A DNA stretch of 9,425 bases. Source: Ruminococcaceae bacterium UBA1320. GTDB lineage: Bacteria; Bacillota; Clostridia; Oscillospirales; Ethanoligenentaceae. The stretch is from assembly GCA_002306975.1 (NCBI GenBank), contig DBTI01000196.1, positions 10,066-19,490 on the forward strand, read 5' to 3'. The notes under the pieces were generated by a model. That model was not told where the DNA came from. It made no database searches and saw nothing but the letters and a program-made list of their open reading frames with translations. This document shows positions 1-6,085 of the stretch, one piece after another. Made by a program: the position numbers and the translations under genes. Positions within the stretch are counted from its first letter, which is position 1, and each line of letters begins with the position of its first letter.

Positions 1-501
1 ACCTACCTTTTCAACACGACCATACGCGAAAACTTGCTTTTCGCCCGACCGGAAGCCACCGAGGATGAGATTATCAGCGCCTGCACGATCGCGAATATCC
101 ACGATTTTATCGTCTCCCTGCCGGAGGGCTACGATACTATAGTGGGTGACCGGGGAATAAAGCTCTCGGGCGGCGAAAAGCAGCGCCTCTCCATTGCGAG
201 AACTCTTCTGAAAAACCCAAGAATCGTCATTTTCGATGAGGCGACTTCTTCCCTCGACTCGAATTCCGAAATGCTGATCCAGCAGGCTATCGAACCTCTT
301 TTTAAATCGAGAACGAGCCTCGTGATCGCTCACAGGCTTTCGACCATTATGTCGGCCGACGTCATCTATGTGGTGAAAGACGGCGAAATCGCCGAACAGG
401 GAACCCATGCGGAGCTACTTCAAGCGGGAGGTGTCTATAAGGAGCTATATGACAAGCAGTTCAAGCCCACCGAAAATCAAACCAGATTAGCGATGCAATA
501 A
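1..501 (+). CDS. ABC exporter, C-terminal part of ATP-binding domain (5' truncated)
   Basis: This is the 3' end of an ABC transporter gene, open from the first base of the window (166 codons visible, reading ACC TAC CTT). The ATPase domain powers export across the cytoplasmic membrane. Just after the (missing) Q-loop region comes LFNTTIRENLLFARP, typical of exporters with fused membrane and ATPase domains. The signature LSGGEKQRLSIA starts at nt 163, Walker B IVIFDEATSSLD at nt 223 with its catalytic Glu, and the switch His of IAHRLSTI lies at nt 331-333. The C-terminus GEIAEQGTHAELL followed by a short tail is normal, so the protein ends naturally at TAA 499-501. The Walker A motif and all membrane helices lie outside the window. 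The motif style fits MsbA/MdlB-like multidrug or lipid exporters, often heterodimeric, but the substrate cannot be read from this part. Confidence 0.95.
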   Translation, partial: TYLFNTTIRENLLFARPEATEDEIISACTIANIHDFIVSLPEGYDTIVGDRGIKLSGGEKQRLSIARTLLKNPRIVIFDEATSSLDSNSEMLIQQAIEPLFKSRTSLVIAHRLSTIMSADVIYVVKDGEIAEQGTHAELLQAGGVYKELYDKQFKPTENQTRLAMQ

Positions 502-593
502 TAATGTTGATCTGAGATTGGTTTTAACAAACAGTAGTGATATAGATCATTTCTTTGAAAATTAGGTCTGGAAATAGCTTTGTGCAGATCAAT

Positions 594-620
594 GGTGCGC
601 CGGAATTATTCCGGCGCACC
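594..620 (+). terminator. Perfect 12-bp hairpin downstream of the ABC gene, possible terminator
   Basis: GGTGCGCCGGAA (594-605) pairs perfectly with TTCCGGCGCACC (609-620) around a TTA loop. It begins 92 nt after the ABC stop codon. The DNA after it is AT-rich (ATTTATTTG...ATATTTT) but has no tight T run, so termination is plausible rather than certain. It could also be a processed-RNA stabiliser or a small palindromic repeat. It resembles the hairpin at 8094-8122 in length, loop size and GGTG/CACC outer stem. Confidence 0.45.
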
Positions 621-651
621 CACCGATTTATTTGCATATTTTCAGGCAAAC

Positions 652-687
652 AAAAAAGCCAGCAACCATAATGGTTACTGGCCTTTT
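652..687 (-). terminator. Rho-independent terminator of the tRNA-Ala gene
   Basis: Read on the minus strand, GCCAG (658-662) and CTGGC (678-682) form the outer stem and AACCA/TGGTT (664-668/672-676) the inner stem, with one mismatch between them. Six T residues follow (A run 652-657 on the plus strand). It begins a few bases past the 3' CCA of the tRNA, where a tRNA transcript should end. TTTT at 684-687 on the other side could let it work weakly for plus-strand transcripts too. Confidence 0.75.
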
Positions 688-690
688 AAG

Positions 691-766
691 TGGTGGAGAT
701 AAGGAGGATCGAACTCCTGACCTCTGCGTTGCGAACGCAGCGCTCTCCCAGCTGAGCTATACCCCC
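691..766 (-). tRNA. tRNA-Ala (anticodon CGC)
   Basis: This is a complete 76-nt cloverleaf on the minus strand, with the 3' CCA encoded (691-693 on the plus strand) and discriminator A. The acceptor stem GGGGGTA/TATCTCC contains the G3:U70 wobble pair that marks alanine tRNAs. The D-arm starts with AGCTCAGCTGGGAGAGC. The anticodon stem CTGCG/CGCAG encloses the loop TTCGCAA, giving anticodon CGC (731-733), which reads GCG. The T-arm is AGGAG-TTCGATC-CTCCT. No intron, mismatch or damaged stem is visible. GCG is a common alanine codon in the neighbouring genes (ddl, argS), which fits the need for a dedicated CGC isoacceptor. The gene stands alone, between and opposite to two plus-strand genes, with its own promoter and terminator. 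Confidence 0.96.
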
Positions 767-786
767 ACATACTGTGTTGCCTTATT

Positions 787-815
787 ATTTTAATGGCAAG
801 ACATCATTTTGTCAA
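787..815 (-). promoter_or_regulatory. Sigma-70/SigA promoter for tRNA-Ala
   Basis: On the minus strand, TTGACA (815-810) is a perfect -35 box. It is followed after exactly 17 bp by TAAAAT (792-787), a 5/6 match to the -10 box. Transcription would start near 780, leaving about 14 nt before the mature tRNA 5' end at 766. This is the strongest promoter match in the window. Confidence 0.8.
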
Positions 816-1069
816 GTGCTTTTCTAAAACTGATAAAAACGAGTGAAAATTAATTTTGCATTTACGCTTATAATCGCCGCGCTTTTGTGTTTTACACCAA
901 AATGGTAGCATAAGGTTACCTCCATGCATATTTTTGCTTTAAAATCGTTGCGGTAAGGGCACCAATGTGATAATATAAATATATTGCGCTTATATATAAT
1001 TAAGAGGACTGTTGAGAGGATTTTCCTTTGCCCGGTCATCATAAATGATATTTCGGAGATGTATAGTTA
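816..1069 (+). other. AT-rich intergenic leader upstream of ddl
   Basis: About 250 bases separate the tRNA promoter from ddl, with no convincing gene. It must contain the promoter of the ddl run. The best candidate -10 is GATAAT (969-974), preceded by TGT (966-968) as an extended -10, but the upstream TTGCGG (948-953) is only 15 bp away. A second TATAAT at 995-1000 has no -35 at a suitable distance. I see no T-box, riboswitch core or strong hairpin. The ddl ribosome binding site GGAG is at 1055-1058. Confidence 0.4.
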
Positions 1070-2128
1070 ATGAAAAAAGCAACTGTCGCCATAATTTTTG
1101 GCGGTGTTTCGTCAGAACATGAGGTCTCACTTATCTCGGCGAAATCGGTTATCGACAATATACCAAAAGACAAATACGATGTCGTTATGCTCGGCATAAC
1201 AAAAGCGGGCCGCTGGCAGCTTTTCAGCGGCGACACCTCGGCGCTGCCCGACGGCAGTTGGGAAAACGACAAAAACAATGTTGACGCCTTTATTTCACCG
1301 GATACATCAATTCACGGCATAGTTAAAAAGAACGGCGGCGAACCAGTCTACATAGACGCGGTTTTCCCGGTTTTGCATGGGGCAAACGGCGAGGGCGGAA
1401 CCATGCAGGGGCTTTTTACCCTTGCGAAGATACCGTTTGTCGGCTGCGGCTGTGCGTCTTCCGCCGTCTGCATGGATAAAATGTTTGAAAAATGCATCCT
1501 TGACGCCGCAGGAATAGGGCAGGCAAAGTGGGATTATACAGATATCGGCGACTATAAAAATGATCCGTCCGAAGTGATCGACCGGGTTGAAAAGAAGCTT
1601 GGCTACCCCATCTTTGTAAAACCCGCGAACGCGGGGTCATCAGTGGGCATAACAAAGGCTCACGACCGCGCGGAACTTGAAAAAGCGATAGATTCCGCCG
1701 GTGCGCACGACAATAAGATTGTGTTTGAAGAAACAGTTACAGGGCATGAAATTGAATGCGCGGTTCTAGGCAACACAGACCCGTTCGTTTCCTGCTGCGG
1801 CGAGATTTTACCCTGCAACGAGTTTTATGACTATGACGCAAAATACCTTGCGGGCAAGACCGGGCTTTGCATTCCCGCGAAGATTCCCGACGATAAAGCG
1901 CTTGAGGTCAGAAATACCGCTAAAAAAGCATATAAACTGCTCGGCTGCGCCGGTCTTACCCGAATGGACTTTTTTGTCCGCGAGAGCGATGGTAAGGTGC
2001 TTTTGAATGAGCCCAACACAATCCCGGGCTTTACCTCGATAAGCATGTATCCCAAGCTGCTAGAGGCGTCCGGCATTACATATCCTGAGCTTTTAGACAA
2101 GCTTTTTCATCTTGCCATGCAAAAATAA
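1070..2128 (+). CDS. ddl: D-alanine--D-alanine ligase
   Basis: Ddl joins two D-alanines using ATP in the cytoplasm, giving the dipeptide that MurF adds to the peptidoglycan precursor. The 352-residue length is usual. The N-terminal domain has IIFGGVSSEHEVS (9-20) with Glu16 as the substrate-orienting Glu. The ATP-grasp part has PVLHGANGEGG (100-110), FVKPANAGSSVG (182-193) with the phosphate-binding lysine, and CGEI (243-246). The omega-loop stretch FYDYDAKY (252-259) keeps Lys258-Tyr259, the residues associated with D-Ala-D-Ala rather than VanA-type D-Ala-D-Lac synthesis. The metal and substrate residues are in RMDFFV (298-303) and LNEPNTIPG (312-320). The ATG start has GGAG 11 nt upstream and gives the canonical MKKxxVAxxFGG beginning. 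It is first in a run with murI 46 nt downstream. Confidence 0.97.
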   Translation: MKKATVAIIFGGVSSEHEVSLISAKSVIDNIPKDKYDVVMLGITKAGRWQLFSGDTSALPDGSWENDKNNVDAFISPDTSIHGIVKKNGGEPVYIDAVFPVLHGANGEGGTMQGLFTLAKIPFVGCGCASSAVCMDKMFEKCILDAAGIGQAKWDYTDIGDYKNDPSEVIDRVEKKLGYPIFVKPANAGSSVGITKAHDRAELEKAIDSAGAHDNKIVFEETVTGHEIECAVLGNTDPFVSCCGEILPCNEFYDYDAKYLAGKTGLCIPAKIPDDKALEVRNTAKKAYKLLGCAGLTRMDFFVRESDGKVLLNEPNTIPGFTSISMYPKLLEASGITYPELLDKLFHLAMQK

Positions 2129-2174
2129 CGCGACAGTATTGCCGCTTTTTTAAATATTTCTGGAGGATTGAGTA

Positions 2175-2978
2175 TTGGATACAAGACCCATCGGCGTGTT
2201 TGATTCAGGGCTCGGAGGACTTACCTTTGTCAAAGAGTTTGAGCGGCTGTTACCGCGCGAAAAAATTGTTTATTTCGGTGATACCGGCCGTGTGCCTTAT
2301 GGCACAAAGGGGCGTGACACCATAATAAAATATGCTTTGCAGGACATTCGTTTTCTGAAAAGCTTTGACGTTAAGGCTATTGTAATTGCCTGCGGCACGG
2401 TAAGCTCCGTCGCTTTTGGCGAAGCCGCCGCGTCGGCAGACGTTCCGATAATCAGCGTTGTAAAACCCACCGCCGGTGCTGCGGCGCGATGCACGAAAAC
2501 AGAGCGAATCGGAGTTCTCGGCACAAGCGCCACCATTGGCAGCGGCGCATATAAAAAAGCAATACTTGAGCTGATGCCTGACGCGGAAATAAAAAGCCGT
2601 GCCTGTCCGCTGTTTGTTCCCCTTGTTGAAAACGGGTACTTTAGGCGTGATAATCAACTTGCCCGGCTCGCCGCGCATGAATACCTGGACGAGTTTTCGG
2701 GCGATGTAGACACGCTAATTATGGGCTGCACCCATTATCCGCTCCTGCGTGGCGTGATACAGGATATTCTTCCCGGGATAACGCTTGTTGACGCGGGGCT
2801 TGAAACCGCAAAGGCAACGGTTAAAATGCTGGAGCAAAACGACCTGCTGTCAGGCAAAGGCGGGGGAACCCGCTATTTTGTAAGCGACAGCACCGACGAT
2901 TTTGCAAGGCTCGCGAGTATTTTTCTTGAACATCCGGTTGCGGATATGGTTGAAAAGGTTGAAATAGAGAAATACTAA
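2175..2978 (+). CDS. murI: Glutamate racemase
   Basis: MurI converts L-Glu to D-Glu, which MurD adds to UDP-MurNAc-L-Ala, so it is a natural neighbour of ddl. The 267-residue length is normal. The N-terminus IGVFDSGLGGLT (6-17) holds the conserved Asp10-Ser11. YFGDTGRVPYG (33-43) and VLGTSATIGSGAY (114-126) follow. The two catalytic cysteines are Cys73 in ACGTVSS (72-78) and Cys185 in MGCTHYPLL (183-191), with His187 beside the second. Most racemases have ACNT at the first cysteine; here the Asn is Gly74. The start is TTG at 2175, because GGAGG (2162-2166) lies 8 nt before it and the next codons give the conserved N-terminus. The downstream methyltransferase begins 15 nt after the stop, so co-transcription is likely. 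The family includes aspartate racemases, but the overall pattern fits MurI. Confidence 0.95.
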   Translation: MDTRPIGVFDSGLGGLTFVKEFERLLPREKIVYFGDTGRVPYGTKGRDTIIKYALQDIRFLKSFDVKAIVIACGTVSSVAFGEAAASADVPIISVVKPTAGAAARCTKTERIGVLGTSATIGSGAYKKAILELMPDAEIKSRACPLFVPLVENGYFRRDNQLARLAAHEYLDEFSGDVDTLIMGCTHYPLLRGVIQDILPGITLVDAGLETAKATVKMLEQNDLLSGKGGGTRYFVSDSTDDFARLASIFLEHPVADMVEKVEIEKY

Positions 2979-2992
2979 CTGGAGGCAAAAGC

Positions 2993-3664
2993 TTGAATAA
3001 TCCTATTCCCGAAAAAATGGGCGACTTTTTTGACAAAAGGGCGGACGAATACGACGAACACATGTTCCGTGATGTTGCAGGAGCCGCTGAGCTTTATCAC
3101 AATACCGCACTCTGCTTTGAAAAAACGGACAAGCCTGTTTCTGTGCTTGATCTTGGCTGCGGCACAGGTCTTGAGCTTGTCGAAATATATAAAATAGCGC
3201 CTAACGCACAGGTAACCGGAATCGACCTTTCAAAAAACATGTTGAACTTACTTGAAAAGCGATTTGGTGGTTCTTCCAATAAATTAGAACTTGTTAATGC
3301 TTCATACCTTGATTATAATTTTGGTGAACAGAGGTTTGACTATGTAGTTTCTGTAATGAGCCTGCACCATTTTTCAAAGGAACAAAAGCGAAAACTTTAT
3401 AAAAAGATTCTGCAAAGCCTGAAAACAGGCGGAAAATATGTTGAGGGTGACTATACCGCCGCGGATGAGTGTGAAGAAGCACTTTTTGCGGCGAAATGCA
3501 GAGAAGATGAAAATGGCAGGCAAAGCGGTTTTTATCATCTTGACATGCCGTTTACAGCGAATACTCAAATGCAGTTACTTAAACAGGCGGGCTTTTCACA
3601 GTGTGAAATTTCATTTAAGATAAAAAACGCAGCAGTTTTTACGGCGATATCAAAGCCTCAGTAA
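2993..3664 (+). CDS. Class I SAM-dependent methyltransferase, substrate unknown
   Basis: This is a Rossmann-fold methyltransferase of 223 residues, predicted soluble. SAM-binding motif I is VLDLGCGTGLEL (51-62), and the acidic end of strand 2 is TGIDLSKNML (75-84). The post-I/II region is DYVVSVMSLHHF (116-127), followed by YVEGDY (149-154) at the position of motif III. There is no extra targeting domain and no membrane segment. The layout resembles the broad Methyltransf_11/25 type, whose substrates range over small molecules, quinones and RNA, so the substrate cannot be assigned. The start is TTG at 2993, set by GGAGG (2981-2985) 7 nt upstream. It follows murI by only 14 nt and so is probably in its operon. 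That places it beside D-amino-acid genes but does not prove a cell-wall role. The middle (about 3240-3330) is more AT-rich than murI. Confidence 0.9.
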   Translation: MNNPIPEKMGDFFDKRADEYDEHMFRDVAGAAELYHNTALCFEKTDKPVSVLDLGCGTGLELVEIYKIAPNAQVTGIDLSKNMLNLLEKRFGGSSNKLELVNASYLDYNFGEQRFDYVVSVMSLHHFSKEQKRKLYKKILQSLKTGGKYVEGDYTAADECEEALFAAKCREDENGRQSGFYHLDMPFTANTQMQLLKQAGFSQCEISFKIKNAAVFTAISKPQ

Positions 3665-3741
3665 TACGATCAACATCCCTATAATCAAATATAAAAATTA
3701 CTTATATTGTTTTAAATTACGGCATGGAGGGCATTATTCAT

Positions 3742-4200
3742 ATGAACGCACTGATAAGCATAAAAGGCACAGTTTTAGCAGAGGATGCACAGCCGGACGT
3801 TATCGAGCTTGTCACCGCCGGCCGTTATTACACCAAAGAGGGCAAACGATATATTATCTATAAAGAATCCGAAATGACGGGGCTTGAAGGCGTCACAACA
3901 ACACTAAAAGTAGATGGCGACGACTCGGTTACGCTGATTCGATCCGGCGCGGCGCAGTCACAGCTGATTATTGCAAAAGGTCAACGTCAGCTTTGCCACT
4001 ACGGCACAGACTTCGGCGATTTGATGGTCGGGATCTCAGGATGCCATATAAATTCAAAACTCGACGATGTGGGCGGTGAGCTGTCATTCAATTACACGCT
4101 TGACGTAAACTCCAGCATGGTGAGTCACAATGAGGTAACTATATCTGTCAGGGAGGCACAAAAACACAATGTTAAATCTAATGAATACAGCTGTCACTGA
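3742..4200 (+). CDS. DUF1934 (YwiB-like) calycin-fold protein
   Basis: This 152-residue protein matches the DUF1934/YwiB pattern, a small beta-barrel (calycin/lipocalin-like) family of unknown function. Visible hallmarks are the N-terminal ISIKGTVLAED, IELVTAGRYY, the YIIYKESEMTGLEGVTTTLK block, the RSGAAQSQLIIAKGQR block, YGTDFGDLMVGI, and GGELSFNYTLDVN near the end. An ATG at 3724 is in frame, but it overlaps the GGAGG (3726-3730) that sits 11 nt before the ATG at 3742. I therefore take 3742 as the start. There is no signal peptide or membrane helix. The 3' end overlaps the start of argS by 32 bp, so the two are probably translationally coupled. In Bacillus subtilis ywiB is likewise next to argS. 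The link to arginyl-tRNA synthesis is an inference from context only. Confidence 0.88.
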   Translation: MNALISIKGTVLAEDAQPDVIELVTAGRYYTKEGKRYIIYKESEMTGLEGVTTTLKVDGDDSVTLIRSGAAQSQLIIAKGQRQLCHYGTDFGDLMVGISGCHINSKLDDVGGELSFNYTLDVNSSMVSHNEVTISVREAQKHNVKSNEYSCH

Positions 4201-5863
4201 AATACACAGGGTTTTGCTTGAAGCGGCGGGAAGATGTGTGGCCGAAGAGCTGCTGCCGAAAGAGCCGATGCCCGCGTTTGCCGTCGAAATTCCGGCGGAT
4301 CGCAGCCACGGCGACTTTGCTTCAAACATTGCTATGATATCCGCAAAGCCGTTCCACATGGTGCCGCGTAAAATCGCGGAAGCGATTATTTCAAAGATTG
4401 ATTTAAACGGCACCTGTCTTGCGAAAGTGCAGACGGCGGGTCCGGGCTTTATAAACTTTTTTGTTTCGCAGAACTGGTATACGGGTGTTCTCAAGGCTAT
4501 TGACAATGAGGGCGAGGAATACGGCGGTTCTGACCTTGGTCAGGGCAAAAGGGTAATGGTCGAGTTCGTTTCGGCAAACCCGACAGGCCCGATGCACATG
4601 GGCAACGCGCGCGGCGGCGCGCTTGGCGACTGCCTTGCCGCTGTGCTTGAACGCGCGGGTTATGACGTTACGCGTGAGTTTTACATTAACGACGCGGGCA
4701 ATCAGATTGAAAAGTTCGCAAACTCGCTTGAGGCAAGATACCTTCAGATATACAAAGGTGAAGACGCTGTGCCGTTTCCGGAGGATGGATATCACGGCGA
4801 CGACATAATTGAGCGTGCAAAGGAATTTGCGGCTGTAAACGGGGGCAAATATGTCGAAGCTCCGTCGGAAACACGAAAAAAAGAGCTTGTCTCATACAGC
4901 CTTGAAAAAAATGTTACAAAGCTGCATGACGACCTTTTAAAATACCGCATTGAATATGACGTTTGGTTCCGTGAAAGCACTCTGCACAACAGCGGGGAAG
5001 TCGCGCAAACGATAGAAACCCTCAAAGACAAGGGCGCAACCTATGAAAAAGACGGCGCGGTCTGGTACGCCGCGACAAAATACGGCGGAGAAAAAGACGA
5101 GGTTCTTGTTCGCGCAAACGGCATTCCCACCTATTTTGCCGCCGACATCGCCTACCACTGCAACAAGTTTGAAAAGCGCGGATTTGACCGCGTTATAAAT
5201 GTTTGGGGCGCGGACCACCACGGCCATGTCGCAAGACTGAAAGGCGCAATGGACGCAATCGGGCTTGACGGCTCGAAGCTTGACGTTGTGCTCATGCAGC
5301 TTGTCCGTCTGACAAGAAACGGCGAGGTTGTGCGTATGTCAAAGCGCACCGGCAAGGCGATTTCCCTTGACGATCTGCTTGAAGAGATTCCGGTTGACGC
5401 CGCCCGTTTCATATTTAACCTGCGCGAGGCAAATTCGCATCTTGAGTTTGACCTGGCGCTCGCGGTTGAGCAATCGTCGCAGAATCCGGTTTATTATGTT
5501 CAATACGCACATGCGCGCATTTGCAGCATTCTTAAAAACCTCGCGGCCGAGGGTATTGCACCTCGCCCATGTACGCACGAGGAGCTTAACCTTCTGACAA
5601 GCGCTGAGGAGCACGAGCTGATCCGTCACCTCGGTGCGCTCACCTCCGAAATAGAAACGGCGGCAAAAGAATACGATCCCGCCCGCATAACGCGGTATGT
5701 GCTTGAGCTCGCGACGCTTTTCCACAAATTCTATAACGCGAAGCGCGTTAAAGGTGAGGACGAACCGCTGATGCAGGCAAGGCTTAATCTGTGTGCCTGT
5801 GTGCGTGACGTTATCCGCAATGTTTTGTCAATGCTCAAGATTGACGCGCCGGATACAATGTGA
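4169..5863 (+). CDS. argS: Arginyl-tRNA synthetase
   Basis: ArgRS charges tRNA-Arg with arginine in the cytoplasm, using ATP. The 564 residues are full length. An N-terminal additional domain covers about residues 1-115. The class I catalytic core carries EFVSANPTGPMHMGN with the HIGH-type signature HMGN at 143-146. The conserved REFYINDAGNQI block and the ADIAYH region follow, and the KMSKS-equivalent MSKRTGK is at 390-396. The C-terminal DALR anticodon-binding domain starts around NPVYYVQYAHAR (439-450) and runs to the typical terminal MLKIDAPDTM. The ATG at 4169 has GGGAGG (4151-4156) 12 nt upstream; a second in-frame ATG at 4181 is possible but farther from it. The start lies inside the end of the DUF1934 gene. 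A terminator follows 18 nt after the stop, so argS is the last gene of its transcript. Confidence 0.98.
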   Translation: MLNLMNTAVTEIHRVLLEAAGRCVAEELLPKEPMPAFAVEIPADRSHGDFASNIAMISAKPFHMVPRKIAEAIISKIDLNGTCLAKVQTAGPGFINFFVSQNWYTGVLKAIDNEGEEYGGSDLGQGKRVMVEFVSANPTGPMHMGNARGGALGDCLAAVLERAGYDVTREFYINDAGNQIEKFANSLEARYLQIYKGEDAVPFPEDGYHGDDIIERAKEFAAVNGGKYVEAPSETRKKELVSYSLEKNVTKLHDDLLKYRIEYDVWFRESTLHNSGEVAQTIETLKDKGATYEKDGAVWYAATKYGGEKDEVLVRANGIPTYFAADIAYHCNKFEKRGFDRVINVWGADHHGHVARLKGAMDAIGLDGSKLDVVLMQLVRLTRNGEVVRMSKRTGKAISLDDLLEEIPVDAARFIFNLREANSHLEFDLALAVEQSSQNPVYYVQYAHARICSILKNLAAEGIAPRPCTHEELNLLTSAEEHELIRHLGALTSEIETAAKEYDPARITRYVLELATLFHKFYNAKRVKGEDEPLMQARLNLCACVRDVIRNVLSMLKIDAPDTM

Positions 5864-5881
5864 TAAATTTATAGGTAACAG

Positions 5882-5903
5882 AACCCCGCTGTGAGCGGGG
5901 TTT
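5882..5903 (+). terminator. Rho-independent terminator after argS
   Basis: AACCCCGCT (5882-5890) pairs perfectly with AGCGGGGTT (5894-5902) around a GTG loop, directly followed by a short T stretch (5901-5903, then CG). It begins 18 nt after the argS stop. It closes the ddl-murI-methyltransferase-DUF1934-argS run; I see no other clear terminator within that run. Confidence 0.75.
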
Positions 5904-6085
5904 CGTGCATAAAATTATAGAATTACAGTACTAACTTTTAAAAACGGCCATAAATAATTACAAAAGATTATTTTACTGCCATAGACATTTATAGAAGACT
6001 TACTTAATGCACGGAATAAAAATTGTATCCCTTATAATTCATAAACTCGCTATAATCAGTACATAAAACTGCAAATGGAGGAAAT

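Noticed and set aside
824..1042. Minus-strand 72-codon frame in the ddl leader
   Set aside because: There is no ribosome binding site, the composition is odd, and it runs across the DNA where the ddl promoter should be.
2250..2678. Minus-strand open frame (142 codons) opposite murI
   Set aside because: It is antisense to a clear enzyme gene, has no motif and no ribosome binding site that I can see.
3680..3685. TATAAT before the DUF1934 gene
   Set aside because: There is no -35 match at the right spacing. It could be a weak internal promoter, but AT-rich DNA gives this by chance.
4403..4795. Minus-strand open frames opposite argS (also 5339-5725)
   Set aside because: They are shadows of the argS coding frame; the sequences are basic and unstructured with no family resemblance.
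6033..6056. Two TATAAT sequences (6033-6038, 6051-6056) upstream of the homocysteine methyltransferase
   Set aside because: A promoter is expected here, but neither has a recognisable -35 at 16-18 bp; TTGTAT at 6023 is 22 bp from the second. I do not call a specific promoter.
5906..6085. Possible SAM or cobalamin riboswitch before the homocysteine methyltransferase
   Set aside because: The region is AT-rich with no conserved riboswitch core or stem set that I can recognise.
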